Notes under the pieces: model-generated
The model's database searches: none
What the model was told of the DNA's origin: nothing
Seen by the model: only the letters and a program-made list of their open reading frames with translations
Position numbers and translations under genes: made by a program
NCBI RefSeq assembly: GCF_000003815.2
Contig: NC_049996.1
Location: forward strand, 545,961-609,960
DNA: 64,000 nt
From: Branchiostoma floridae
Lineage: Eukaryota > Chordata > Leptocardii > Amphioxiformes > Branchiostomatidae
Direction: 5' to 3'
Shown: in pieces, positions 35,381 to 47,200 of the stretch
Layout: the number at the start of each line of letters is the position of its first letter
Numbering within the stretch: position 1 is the stretch's first letter

Positions 35381-38206
35381 GGCTGCAGCAGTCGTGTTAC
35401 TGATAAACGTTGATAAAAATCCATTATGTGAAGGCTAAAACGTCATCATATGGAGATACCACGTCATACTACTGTTAGTCAGTCTACCACGTCATACGGA
35501 TACTATGAAGACGTTTTGACATCGTCTGTATGTGACGTGAATGGATATTGCAACTTGTAGTTTGGCAACGTTTGCTTGGAGCGTTGTTTTTGGTCGAACA
35601 ACATAGCTCGAAAATGGACTGAAGATATCGTTATAAAACTTTATTTTACACCTTTATTTCAAGTTTCGTATGCAGTGTGTAGATACATATTTCAGTCCTT
35701 AGCAGGTAAGCACTTGAGAGATGGAATATATTAACAATAAAGTATGCACAGGATTTGGAAAATTGTTTAATAAGTATGGGATTATCCTTATGTTTGCTCC
35801 AAGACAGAAAAAATGCGTATTTAGCTAGAGTGATATAAACGTTTGTAAGAAAGAAGTAAATGCTCTAACGAAAATTCATACTGAAAAAAAATGAAATGTG
35901 CTTAGGTCATTAGGCATTTACACAAAACGAAAACTTTACCCCTTGTGGGTTTTCTTGATACTGCAGCATAACCTCCGGATTTTGTGCCCAGTTAACGATA
36001 GTATTGCTTTCACGCAAATAAAATGTCGAGTTTGTTACCATGGAGTTCTCACGTATGCTAGAACGTGCCGTATTGTGGGACACGCCCATGTGCCACAGCG
36101 TGGGGCACGCCCTCTTTCATGTATGGTGACATATCTTGACAGAAGAACAGTTTTTCTCGGAACTTTACAAAAATGCTCATTAATAATTCAAACATGAAGC
36201 ACTATCGGACCACAGTCACAATGGTCTAATTCCAATCGACTGAAATATAACAATTCGCAAAGGGTAGATGATACCATGAAAATGGCCCGTTTGTCTTCAG
36301 ATGAATTGTCACACGCTTAAGAGTCATGTTATAACGTAGTGCAAATATCGTTTGTAGCGTCTGTTGTTTGAACAAGTACGAGTTAACGAAATCTAAATGG
36401 CAATGCAATACTCTGCATGATATAAACGTAGGAAACTAGGCGTATAAACCATTTGTATTCTATGTATGCTATGTAAACAACTCCGATGAAGAGTCAGAAA
36501 ATTAAAACCAAAATTCGAAGTCTTTGTTGAACAGTAAAACTGTAGGTCTAGTAGTAGTACAATGTCAACTATTATAATTCCACTGGATACCATGAAACCG
36601 TCAAATTAGAATAACGATGAAATATATTACAGCATATGCTACTGCTTACATTAGTTTTCAAGATGCGCATATGTATTTAGCTTTATTAACTGTTCATGAG
36701 TCCTATGTATAGCGATGTAAAACATTCATGTCTAGATCACTCTGAATGTGCTGCCTGAGATCCAGTTAAATCAACTTCAACTGAAAACGAAAATTCCTTC
36801 CTACCACGTTAAAGTTGTGCGTAGAATTATCTCCCACAAGAAATCGTAAGTTACAGACAGACAAAAGTTCAAGTGTATAACTTAAGGTGAGATCTTGCTG
36901 GCTGGAAAGAGGTAAGTCGTGGTGTCTCTGTATTTTCTAAATGGAATGTGCGTATCATTGCCTTTATAATAGAAGTATCATCATGCAAAATGTACACGTA
37001 TGACTAAGATACAACAAAGCCCACAAAGATTCGTTTTTGTCGATGAAACTAGCACCCCTTAACGCTCATCTCAGTTTGCCTACAGTGAAGTACATATGCC
37101 ACTCCTAGATTACAAGTTTTACTTCCAAGACGGTGTATGTAAACAGAGAACTCTTACTTGGCTTACCTGCATTCAGTTCAACGCGGACTGACCACAAACC
37201 AGACCGCTACATAAACGCACTACGAGACGAGTTCCAAAGTTCCCTTTGCATGGTAACTAAGGCGTTTTCTCCACAATATTGGTCTGTTTCATGAATTATT
37301 CAGTGACTGCAGTGTCAAAATGGCTCTATGACATAAAAAAACTGAAAGAGCGTCTTTTGTTCAACGTCAACAACGCATGACAATGTCACGTATCTTCGGA
37401 TTGTTTTGCATATGTAGGTGAGGTTTCGAAGATAGCAGGGAAAGTATCAGTTTTGTGATGTTCGCATCATTTGTATGGGTATAGATTTACCAAGAGAGAG
37501 ATGAAAGAGTTTCAAAAGGGGGCTATGAATTGTTTGCAATGTAAACAAAAGTTTGAGACATTTCAAAATTGACGATTTTTGTGATAGGGAGTAAATGGCA
37601 AATGTTTGGGCTCGATGACCGCCATTTGTAATGGTTCAATGTGTTAATGGGTATGCATAGTTACGTACGTTCTGAGTAACATGACCGTGTCTATCAATAC
37701 ATTTGTGTATGTGATGTTTGGGTTGTCATGCGCTTGCGCACGATCTACACATAGCACTATTTACATATGTTGACAAATTGAGACAGAATCCGGGCGTGTC
37801 ATCACTATCTACGTTCATCCCTATACACGCATAGCAGTTATATGGTTATTATTTTTCATTCGTATTTATTGAGAGTATCCTGGAGTATTCAGGTTCGTGA
37901 CATATTGGATAAAAAATTTCGGGCGAAGTTTCATATCTTTGCTGGTTTTGGTACACGACTCTCGTTTTAACTCTTTATATGATAAAAACCCCTACGTTTA
38001 TTTATTTGTTTATCTATTTATCTCAAAACTAGTAGTGGGCATGGCGTCGTCGGCCCTTCGACTAGCGCCCAGTGGTCAAAGTAAAGTGGTGGTGTGTCCA
38101 CAGACGATGTACGTTTTTGTGCAATATGTTGTTCCTTCTCTATGTTGAATGCACATAGTCTCCTGAATTGCCCTTAGTCCATAACAAATCATTACAGCAC
38201 GTGTGT

Positions 38207-38825
38207 AGTAAACCATTGATTTCGATTACGTTGATTACGAAGTATGTATACGCGTACCTGTGTCGAACCAAATATGGAAACCTGGGCTTAAACAATCACA
38301 GCACGTCGAATCTCCGGGCCACTCCGTGTCTCTGGACCAAGTTCGTATCCTGGACTCTGAACAGGATTGGTTTGTGAGGGGCGTCAAGGAGGCTATCTAC
38401 ATTAGGGCACATCAACCCTCATTGAACCGTGATGGTGGCAGGTTTCGCCTTCCCGCCTTTTATGATTCGCTGCTACCTGACGTCATCCGACGACTTCCGG
38501 ATTAGTGCAGCGAATCATTCATCTGATGAAGGTCGGAGTATTCGGCCGAAAATTTATGGTGAGTTTCTTTCTTTGCGTTGGAACAAAGTTTAAACTGTTC
38601 ACTATGGAATTTACCAACACAGATGAGCTTTCATTCGGCAATCACAGCTTGAGGTCCTGTCAATCACCATGATTGCCGACGACAAAGGAGCGCGTTTGGT
38701 ATATCCAGGGTGCGCTCTTGTTTAAAGTGCTTTTGAAATAGAAGCAAGCACATCTGGGATGTAGGTCTATCCCAGATGTGCTTCTATCCCAAAAGCGCTC
38801 CTGGGATGGAGTACATTTAGGATAG
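38207..38825 (+). mobile_element. Penelope-like retroelement fragment
   Basis: Conceptual translation at 38260-38505 gives 'WFVRGVKEAIYIRAHQPSLN' followed by 'RDGGRFRLPAFYDSLL', the signature of the C-terminal GIY-YIG endonuclease region of Penelope-like elements. It ends at a stop at about 38505, followed by 'ctgatgaaggtcggag' and 'cggccgaaa'. The paralogous left region lacks it, and the insertion interrupts homology between 'cacgtgtgta' at 38207 and 'gctccgaacctcc' at 38837. Confidence 0.75.
38523..38551 (+). ncRNA. Candidate hammerhead ribozyme core in the Penelope-like fragment
   Basis: CTGATGA (38523-38529), a possible stem II of GGTCG paired with CGGCC around a 7-nt loop, and GAAA (38548-38551) follow in the order of the hammerhead catalytic core. 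Penelope-like elements are known to carry such ribozymes. A convincing stem III and cleavage triplet could not be placed by eye. Confidence 0.35.
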
Positions 38826-38837
38826 GTCATATACTGC

Positions 38838-39600
38838 TCCGAACCTCCAGAAAGTGACTGGCTGCGGCCGGAGTAAAACGGCAATTGGGGCTGTCCTTGG
38901 TACTGAAATGGGGGTGCCTGGTCCCTACCGTGTGGGGATGATATCGCTGTGCTATCTGGATAATCAGGTGAACTTTGATAGTCTCGTGCCCAGAACACCT
39001 GAGAGTCGACACTGCATAAATCAAACAGTGCCCTGGGTACGAGACTGAGAAGGGCTTGAAGTGACCTTTACAAATGACCTCAAGGTTTGGTCGAGAGCGC
39101 CAAGGTTTGAAAAGTGTCTCTCAATATAAAAACAAGACAAAGGAAACATTAAACAGATTTCGGTGTCGAAAGCTAAGCAGTACTTCAAAGATTGTCATCT
39201 CCGGCCATCTGCGTTTACTAAAAAGAAGGTGAGTTCAAACAAAAGTTGGTACTAGTATGTGAATATGCACCCTTATATGGGAATTGTTGGGAGGGGGGCG
39301 AAACGTATGTTTTAGCATAGCATGTATATAGCACAAGCTTTATTCTGCTTTTGAATTGAGGATAAACTTGTTAAGCCGCTTCAAATCATTCTTTATGACA
39401 GTTAAGAAACTCAGTTTTTACAAGACTAGTATCAAAACATTAACGGATGGATGATCCATCAAAATAACGTCATGCTTATGACTATGTTTTGATATCTGTG
39501 GTATTGGTTGCTAAGGAGACTAGTTGCTTAGCAGCAGTTGCTATGTAAATAGACACAATGCTACTAGTCTGGAAAGGCTATTCTGTCAAAACATAACTGC
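38838..39600. other. Segment conserved between both intergenic copies
   Basis: It matches 5608-6346 closely. Short frames are shared (for example 'DNQVDFDALVPRAPENRHD' in the left copy), but the right copy has an early stop after VPWVRD and indels, so it is not a conserved gene. Both copies keep 'aag|gtgagttc', a donor-like site. Confidence 0.5.
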
Positions 39601-40413
39601 CATACTGCTATGACAGACACTTTTTATAAATCATTAGGAAAATTTGTAAAACACGTCTGGACATGTGTTAAGTATGGTCGAGAATGTCGAGATAAGAACA
39701 GCTTACAAATTTGGGGCCTTTACATTTTGCCTTTAGGCATAGTTAGGCAAAGCAGGCATAATTCATACTAATAAGCCATTTCACAGAGATCAGGGTGCAT
39801 GTGCGACGACAGGAATTCTAGGTATTATGTCAAAGCTCAGTGTGCAACCTTAAAATTTTACAGTTGGAATACAGCTTTTTCCCCCCACACATACGTGCGT
39901 AAACTCTTGCATTTATTTCATAATACAACAGTTAATTGTATTGACATCCTGTCAATAGTGTCAAGAGGATTTTTATTGACAGGAATATCTTGTCAATACC
40001 ATGAACCTATAGAAACTATTTCTATTGATATCAAAATGCCTCAATAATGTGTAGATTGCCAAACAGTAACTTTCTATTAAGTAAGTTAATAGTAAGTTGA
40101 CAGTAAGTTTATTTTTGATGCAAGATCTTGGTTATACATATTTAGGCACATCTTGTATATGTGACACACACAGACCAGGGTTGCAATTTCTGTCTTCTAT
40201 CATGTCATGGCAAAAAATTGTAATAAACAAGACTTGGTTGCTGGGCAAGCTCCATTCTCTATGACGCACACAGACCCTTTTATCAAAATTACATTTTATG
40301 AACACTTGGATGGGCCTCTTTTTATGTCACAACAGTCTGACGAGCCCTTTTCATGCCCAGTGACACATACTCCGGCTTGCAAGTTTTCTCACTGTTTCTG
40401 CCTGAGAAGCAAA

Positions 40414-41207
40414 ATGAAGACTTTTATGAAAATAGCTGCAGGTAAGTGGAACTATGAAATGCCTCCATAAGGTTCCTATAGAAACTTCTTTTCCATTCAG
40501 GTCCTGCATGAGTTTCAAGCCATGACGGCATGAGAGCAAGGACACAGCAGAGATAATGTCCTTGTCCATTCTCACCCTTATGCCTCTAGGCCTATTAGGA
40601 CCTGTGAGTTGTCAGCCTCTGTCCTTGTCCCAAGATGATTTATTGTAGTGACCATATAGTTTCCCTGCAAACTGGAAATGCGGTAAAAGTAAGAGGTAAG
40701 ACAGATAGTGCAATGGCCGAGTGGGTAGAGTGTTCGCCTTGCATCCTGTAGGTCGTGAGTTCAATCCCAGACCAAGTCAATAATAACCAAAGACTTTAAA
40801 AATGGTACATGCTGCTTTCTCTGAAAAAGAGTATGGGAGTTAAGGACACATCACTACCAGCTGACTACCCTCATGCTGTAGTGGCTTGCACAAAAGTGTG
40901 GCCCATGGGCTACAGAAATGGAGATGGGCACCACCGTAAGCTTCTGTCATCTATGTACGGGAAACTTTAGCTTAACTATAGGTAAGGGGACGAAGCATAC
41001 CATCTCCAATTGTTAAAAAATTTAATGCAATCCTTTCCTCTTCTACAGTAGTTTTCCTGGCTGTGTTGATAATTCACTATGTGGACTGCTCTCCATGTAA
41101 GCCCCCTCTGGACCAAGTGTGCTCTTGCAAGGATGGACATCTAAACACCAGTGAGACATGTACTGTGTGTGCATGCTCTCAGAATGGGGACTATGGGAAA
41201 TGCAGGA
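40414..41207 (+). CDS. Exons 1-2: signal peptide and Cys-rich N-terminus
   Basis: Exons are 40414-40441 and 41049-41207. Joined, they give a signal peptide split by a phase-1 intron (MKTFMKIAA, then VVFLAVLIIHYVDC) followed by a small domain with eight cysteines (CKPPLDQVCSCKDG, CTVCACSQNGDYGKC). The start ATG is conserved in the orphan exon at 7500. Confidence 0.85.
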
Positions 41208-44200
41208 GTGAGTACCTCCCCTTTTCTACATTTGGTTGACTGCACACTACAGTCAAACCTGTATTATTAGTGGCCACATTTGCATAGTGACCGCCTGGCA
41301 CTTTTTGTCGGATTTTTCCCTTTGACCTAAGCATTAAGAAATAGTCTATAGCAGCCACATGATTTCCGGTCCCATACATGTAGATATAGGAACACTGCCT
41401 ACTGTGACCATACAGTGGCTGTAATTGTCACCCTGCACTGGGTTTAGAATCGTAGTTTGCGAAGATTTGGAGTTCCCAACAGTGGACCGGATGTTGGACC
41501 TATTGGAAAATGAACAGATTATATGACCAGGCATTCACACGTTAATGGGGCTTAATCGGTGAAAGAAAATAACAAAGGAGAAGCAGAGTAGAGTCTATAG
41601 TCATTTCTACCAAGTTTTACAGTCCGTCGGACAGAGGCAGTTAGTCTTGTAGGATTTTAAAACACAAGTGGGAGTCGAATACTCCACAAAACAGATTTAT
41701 TATTGTAGCGGAATGGACCATTGTATTGACCATTGTATTGAGTCCATTCACAAGTTTTCACATACTGGACCTGAATTTTCTGTACCGGTACCCACCATTA
41801 GTCCTTTGTGTACAGGCAAAAATGGTGTGCTTTACTTCAAAAGGTCTTGTTTCACCTCTCCACCACAACTTCATGTCTCAGTGAATATTTGTTTCCAGTA
41901 CATTAATAACAGTAAATGTACTGGAGAGATTGTTACAACTGCAAACATAAAACACCACAAACCTCCCCTTTTCCTTCTGCTATTCTATATCAGATTTTAT
42001 CATATATATTATTTGATACAAAATTCCTGAACAAAATGAATTTATGGTACTGTACTAGATAGTTATATTTATACCTGCTACAGTAACTGTTACAACATCA
42101 TCTTACTCGTAACCTTGGAGTGTCCTTCAAGTCTCATCAAAGTGACCTTCGGGTATTGTTAGGTGGTGATCAGTAAGAAAAAGAGACAAAAAAGAGGCCC
42201 AGGAAAGCAATACAATAAGGTTTTCATCCATCCATTCATTCATCCGTGAAAAGTAGAATGCTGAAGTAAAAGGTACATGGACAACACCCAATGTTGTTTG
42301 ATGCCATGTCATGGGGAATTGATAGGCATACACAAAATGATACAGTGAGAAAGCTTTTACCATATTGTCTTTTGTTCATTCATTTGAACATAATCCACAC
42401 ATTGCTTTATTGTAACTACTGCTCAAGGTGTGAAATATATACTGTAACTACACTTGAATTTGAAAAAGAATCTAATTTCTCTGTAGGTTGGAAATAGAGT
42501 TTTCACTTCAAGTCCATTATTAAAACAATAAATAGGAGTGCACAGCATTTTTTGCAGCAGTTTTAAGTTTGCAGTGAATGTGTCACTGCAAAAGTGGCCA
42601 TTTAATAATTGCAAAAATGTCTGCATATACAGTAGTTTTGTGTAGGTAACATTCAAGACAAATTTTACCTGTTCTTGGTACTGAAACATCATCAGCAGTA
42701 TCAGTGCACTTTTCATGGTACTGAAAAACATCAGCAGTACCACTGCACTTTTCATGGTACTGAAATACCATCAGCAATATTATGAAATACATTTCATAGT
42801 GCAGAAACAACAGTGTCCTATTTTTGTCTCTCATACTCATAAGGTCAGAGTACTTTGTTTTGTTCTCAAACACTTTCTTTATTATCAGTCATATTTTTGT
42901 GGTATTTGTAATGTATAGGTTGTTACAACTTGATTTTGCCCAACAGTCCTTTCTTCATCTTTTTAATGTCACATGAAATGAAATTAACATCAACTGTGCT
43001 GCAACACAGTTAGATCCTTCTACAGTCTTCTTAGGAATTCAAGTGACCAATCAAAACAATGACGTAAATGGACAATTGATGTCAGAAGTTTGTCAAATCA
43101 TTCAAAGTGTCATTTTTCTTTTATCACAGCATCCCAGTGGTTGAGCATTCCCACTTCCTGGATAATAGAGCAGAGCAGTGGTTCTTCTACAGTGGACTTT
43201 GCTTGGAGTGCATTTGATGGCGACCTGTCCACAGTTTGGGAGCCCATGGGCCAGCCGGAGGGTTATGAACACTGGGTCATACTTGATCTACAGACCAGCT
43301 TCATTATTCACAGAGTGACAGTTACTAATAATGGGGATGGTGTCCATGACATTGTCAGCTTTATCATGGAAAGGTACTTTCACAATACCAATCATTATGT
43401 AATGTAGAGAAAATGATTTTGACTTGATATAGTATTAATGTACACACTCGCATGTGTATACACATGCAAGTGTGTAAGATGCATGTTTGTATGTGTGACT
43501 GTGTCTGTTTGCATGACACACAGTGTATGTAATGTTACATTGCAATTTTTGTTTGTATGTGTGTGTTTGTGTATACAATGTATGTGTACAATGCATGTTT
43601 TCATGTGTGTGTCTGTGTGTGTGATATGATATATTGATTCAATATTCAGAAGTCATATGTCTGTATATTTCTTTGAACTCAATGTAATGTTTGGAATTCA
43701 TATACCCTCATTGCTTCTTAACTGACATATCTTCACCAATATAAAATGACACAGTAATGACCTTCCTATGTACTCTAATCTGTTTTAATTTAGCAACAGA
43801 TATACTCACATAGATTATCATGTTCAGTGTGCATGAATATCAAGTTTGATCTGGCAAATTGGATTTTTTTCTATCCTGATTTATGTTTTTATGTTGCAGT
43901 GCTGATGCTAGTCCATATGTATGGGACACTGCTTACACCACAGACACAGTCCTAGCTGGGATTTCCATGCCTCAACACTTCAAACTTCACTTTGTGGGTC
44001 GATACATGAGGCTCAAAGTCAACACTCAGAGTAGAGTAAGGCCAATTCTCAGGGAACTGTCTCTCTATGGCAAAGGTAAGTTTTTATTACATCTTTGTTT
44101 GTACATACTTCATTAGTGCAAATACTAATTTGTTACAATAAAGGATGCAAACAAACAAAAAGATTAGTTATTGTTCATTGAGTAAAATAATCTTAAGGCA

Positions 44201-47200
44201 ATCTATGATTTTGTATTTTGTGTACTTCTCCCGGCCCTAGTTTTTGCTGAACTTAAACAGGAAACACGAACGTTACATTTTATTTCTAAGGCCCTGTAAA
44301 AATGTACATACTATTAGATTGAAACAAATTATGTAGCTACAGTCAAACCTGTAGTGTGCTAATCTACATAAAGCCATTGTCACATAGCAGGAAAATTTGG
44401 CTGGCAAATCTACTCTTCTTAAACTTGTGATATTTTCTAACAATTCCTTGTGTATCTGTTTCTGATAGAAAACAATGGAGACCCTGAGTCACTGCCATGT
44501 CCTGTTCTGAACACTGGCTGCATCGTCAGTGACATGGCTGGAGAAACGGCTCCCCCTGGTGGCCAAGACTGCTATGTCACTGCCGACATTCATGAAGGAC
44601 TGCGAAGGTACTTTTCTCTGTCTTATATATGCGCACTGTTGCTGACTCTGTAGTGTCCTGATGACACATTAAATACATTGAACGAGAGCTATCTCCAGAA
44701 GTCAGATAACATTAGAGTGTGTTTAGCATTGTAAGGGAAGATGTTACTGTCTAGCTTGAACATACAACCAGGGTTGTAGCCAGCCTGAAATCATTTTCCG
44801 TCTTCTTGATTTTGAATGGAAATCCTATCAAGTGCCAAAAGCGTGGGACATTGCACGATGTTCCTAGGGGGTTCGGGGTCCCTGAAAATTTTTTTTAAAT
44901 CTAGACCTTCTGAAACGCTATTTTCTTCATTCTGAGGTGTAAAGTTTGCTGGTAGACTTAGCTGTATAGTGACATCTGTTTTGATGAAGAATTACACAAG
45001 GGTTTCAGGCTTTTTTTTATATCTTTACATGTTGATTTTTGTCCATCACAGAGGACGGAATGGGCAATTTTTTTTTCGTCCCCAGCTGCAAAATTCTGTC
45101 AAAGATCGGGTGCTGGCTGCAACCCTGCATACAACCCAATATCTTGGTTTGGTTTGGTTTGGTTTATTTAGATCTCCATTAGTGAAATACACTAGTCTTC
45201 CTGGAGTCCATCTTGCTTACTTAGTATCATCTAGTATAACTAGTTCCAGCAATTTAAATGTAAACAATGCTACATTCTAGTGCTATGGTCACATTTACTC
45301 TGGTGCCCATAGGGCGTGTAATTCTAAAGCCCCAAATTTTTCCTGGTGGACTGCTGGATACTGCTGGGGCCAGTTCCCAGGTTAATCTTAACTGGGAGTT
45401 GAAAAATCTGGGAGCTTGCTCATGCCCAACAATGACCCGATAACCGTAGGGTATCCTACGAGGCCATCTAGGGGTTATGCCTATAGTGCACAAAAAAGCA
45501 GCCCCTGAACTACCTGGTGGAATCCCTTTTTCCAATTGTGCCATTGCTTTGGAAGGCTAAGGGCCTAACTTGCACTTCTTGGTCTAAAGACCACCTGGTT
45601 GCCACTATTTTCTGTTTTTGATTGTGTGTTTTTATTGCAGCATTGCTGAACCACTGCAAGTACATCGTTCTGGAAATATTCACTTGCATGGTGATGTTTC
45701 AGTCGTTTGCAATGACGAGTATGAGGTAAGAACAAACGAACGAACAGACAACAATATGTATTGGAGTTGTGCATTGTTAATAGGCCTTATCGAACCTTTA
45801 CTATCTTTAAATTTGTGTAAGATTTGCAGATACCTTGTAATTATTAAATTGTTAAGGCTAGTATAGATTCTTTATTTTGTGGCATAACACTATGTCTCAA
45901 TCAACCGTTCAGTTGTGTATGAAATGTAATCTTACTTTACACTATGATTGATCTACCAGTTGCAGGTATTGTGGACAGTGCGAGGCTCCAACCAGACAAC
46001 TCCAGAAGAAGTGATGGATGAGATGCTTCCTACTGACGCCCCAATAAATGATGTTCATCTCACTATACCACCCAAAACACTACCCCTAGGAGTGCATATG
46101 GTTCAGGTATGTCCTTGGTGCTGATTGGTCCTTTCTATGTTGTTCCAGTTGTATTTTGTTATAACCATCCTGTCATTGGTTCTGATGGGACCATTCTATG
46201 TGTACCAGTTGTATTTTCTCACAACCACCCTGTCCTTGGTGCTGATTGGTCCTTTCTGTGCTGTTCTAGTTGTATTTTGTTAGAACCACTCTGTCCTTGG
46301 TGCTGATTGGACCATAATATTTGTTCCAGTTGTATTTTATCACAACCATCCTGTCCTTGGTGATAATTGGTCCTTACTGTTTTGTTCCAGTTATATTTTG
46401 TTAAAACCACTCTGTCCTTGGTGCTGATTGGTCCTTTCTGTTTTGTTCCACTGTTGTATTTTGTTAGAACCATCCTGTCCTTGTTGCTGATTGATCATTA
46501 CTGTTTTGTTCCAGTTATATTTTGTTAGAACCACCCTATTCTTGGTGCTGCTTGGCCTTTTCATTCTTTCTCAGAATTCTGTTAGAGCTATCATATCCTT
46601 GATGCTGATTGGACCATTGAATGTTTGTTCCAGTTGTATTTTGTTACAGCCACCCTGTCCTTGGTGCTGATTGGTCCTTTCTGTGTTGTTCCAGTTATAT
46701 TTTGTTTCAAGCATCCTGTCCTTGGTGCTGATTGGTCCTTTTTGTTTTGTACCAGTTACAATTTGTTAGAACCACCCTGTCCATGGTGCTGATTAGTTGT
46801 TACTGTTTTGTTCCAGTTATATTTTGTTAAAATCATCCTGTTCTTGGTGCTGATTGGTCCTTTCTGTGTTGTTCCGGTATTTTGTCGTAACCATCCTGTC
46901 CTTGGTGCTGATTGGCTTTCTTTCTTTCTCAGAATTCTGTTAGAGCTACCATGTCCTTCCTTGATGCTGATTGGACCCTTGAATGTTTGTTCCAGTTATA
47001 TTTTGTTACAGCCACCCTGTCCTTTGTGGTGATTGGTCCTTTCTGTGTTGTTCCAGTTGTATTTTGTTACAACCATCCTGTCCTTGGTGCTGATTGGCAA
47101 TTTCCTTTTTGTTTGGGTTGTGTTTTGTTACAACAATTCTGTCCTGGGTTTGATTGGTCCTTTCTGTCATTATTTCAGTTGTAGTTCTTACAACTACCAT

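Larger units (their letters stand above)
35381..40413. other. Intergenic region between the two divergent polycystin genes
   Basis: About 5 kb separates the two start codons, so this is not a compact bidirectional promoter. No host gene is supported. It is paralogous in pieces to 1853-7499. It contains the repeat at 35935-36122, AT-rich sequence, a Penelope-like insertion at about 38207-38825, and a short hairpin at 38735-38790 ('agcacatctgggat' inverted). Confidence 0.75.

Noticed and set aside
35381-40413. Compact bidirectional promoter for the two polycystin genes
   Set aside because: The start codons are about 5 kb apart and the region is repeat-rich; shared control is possible but not supported by sequence.
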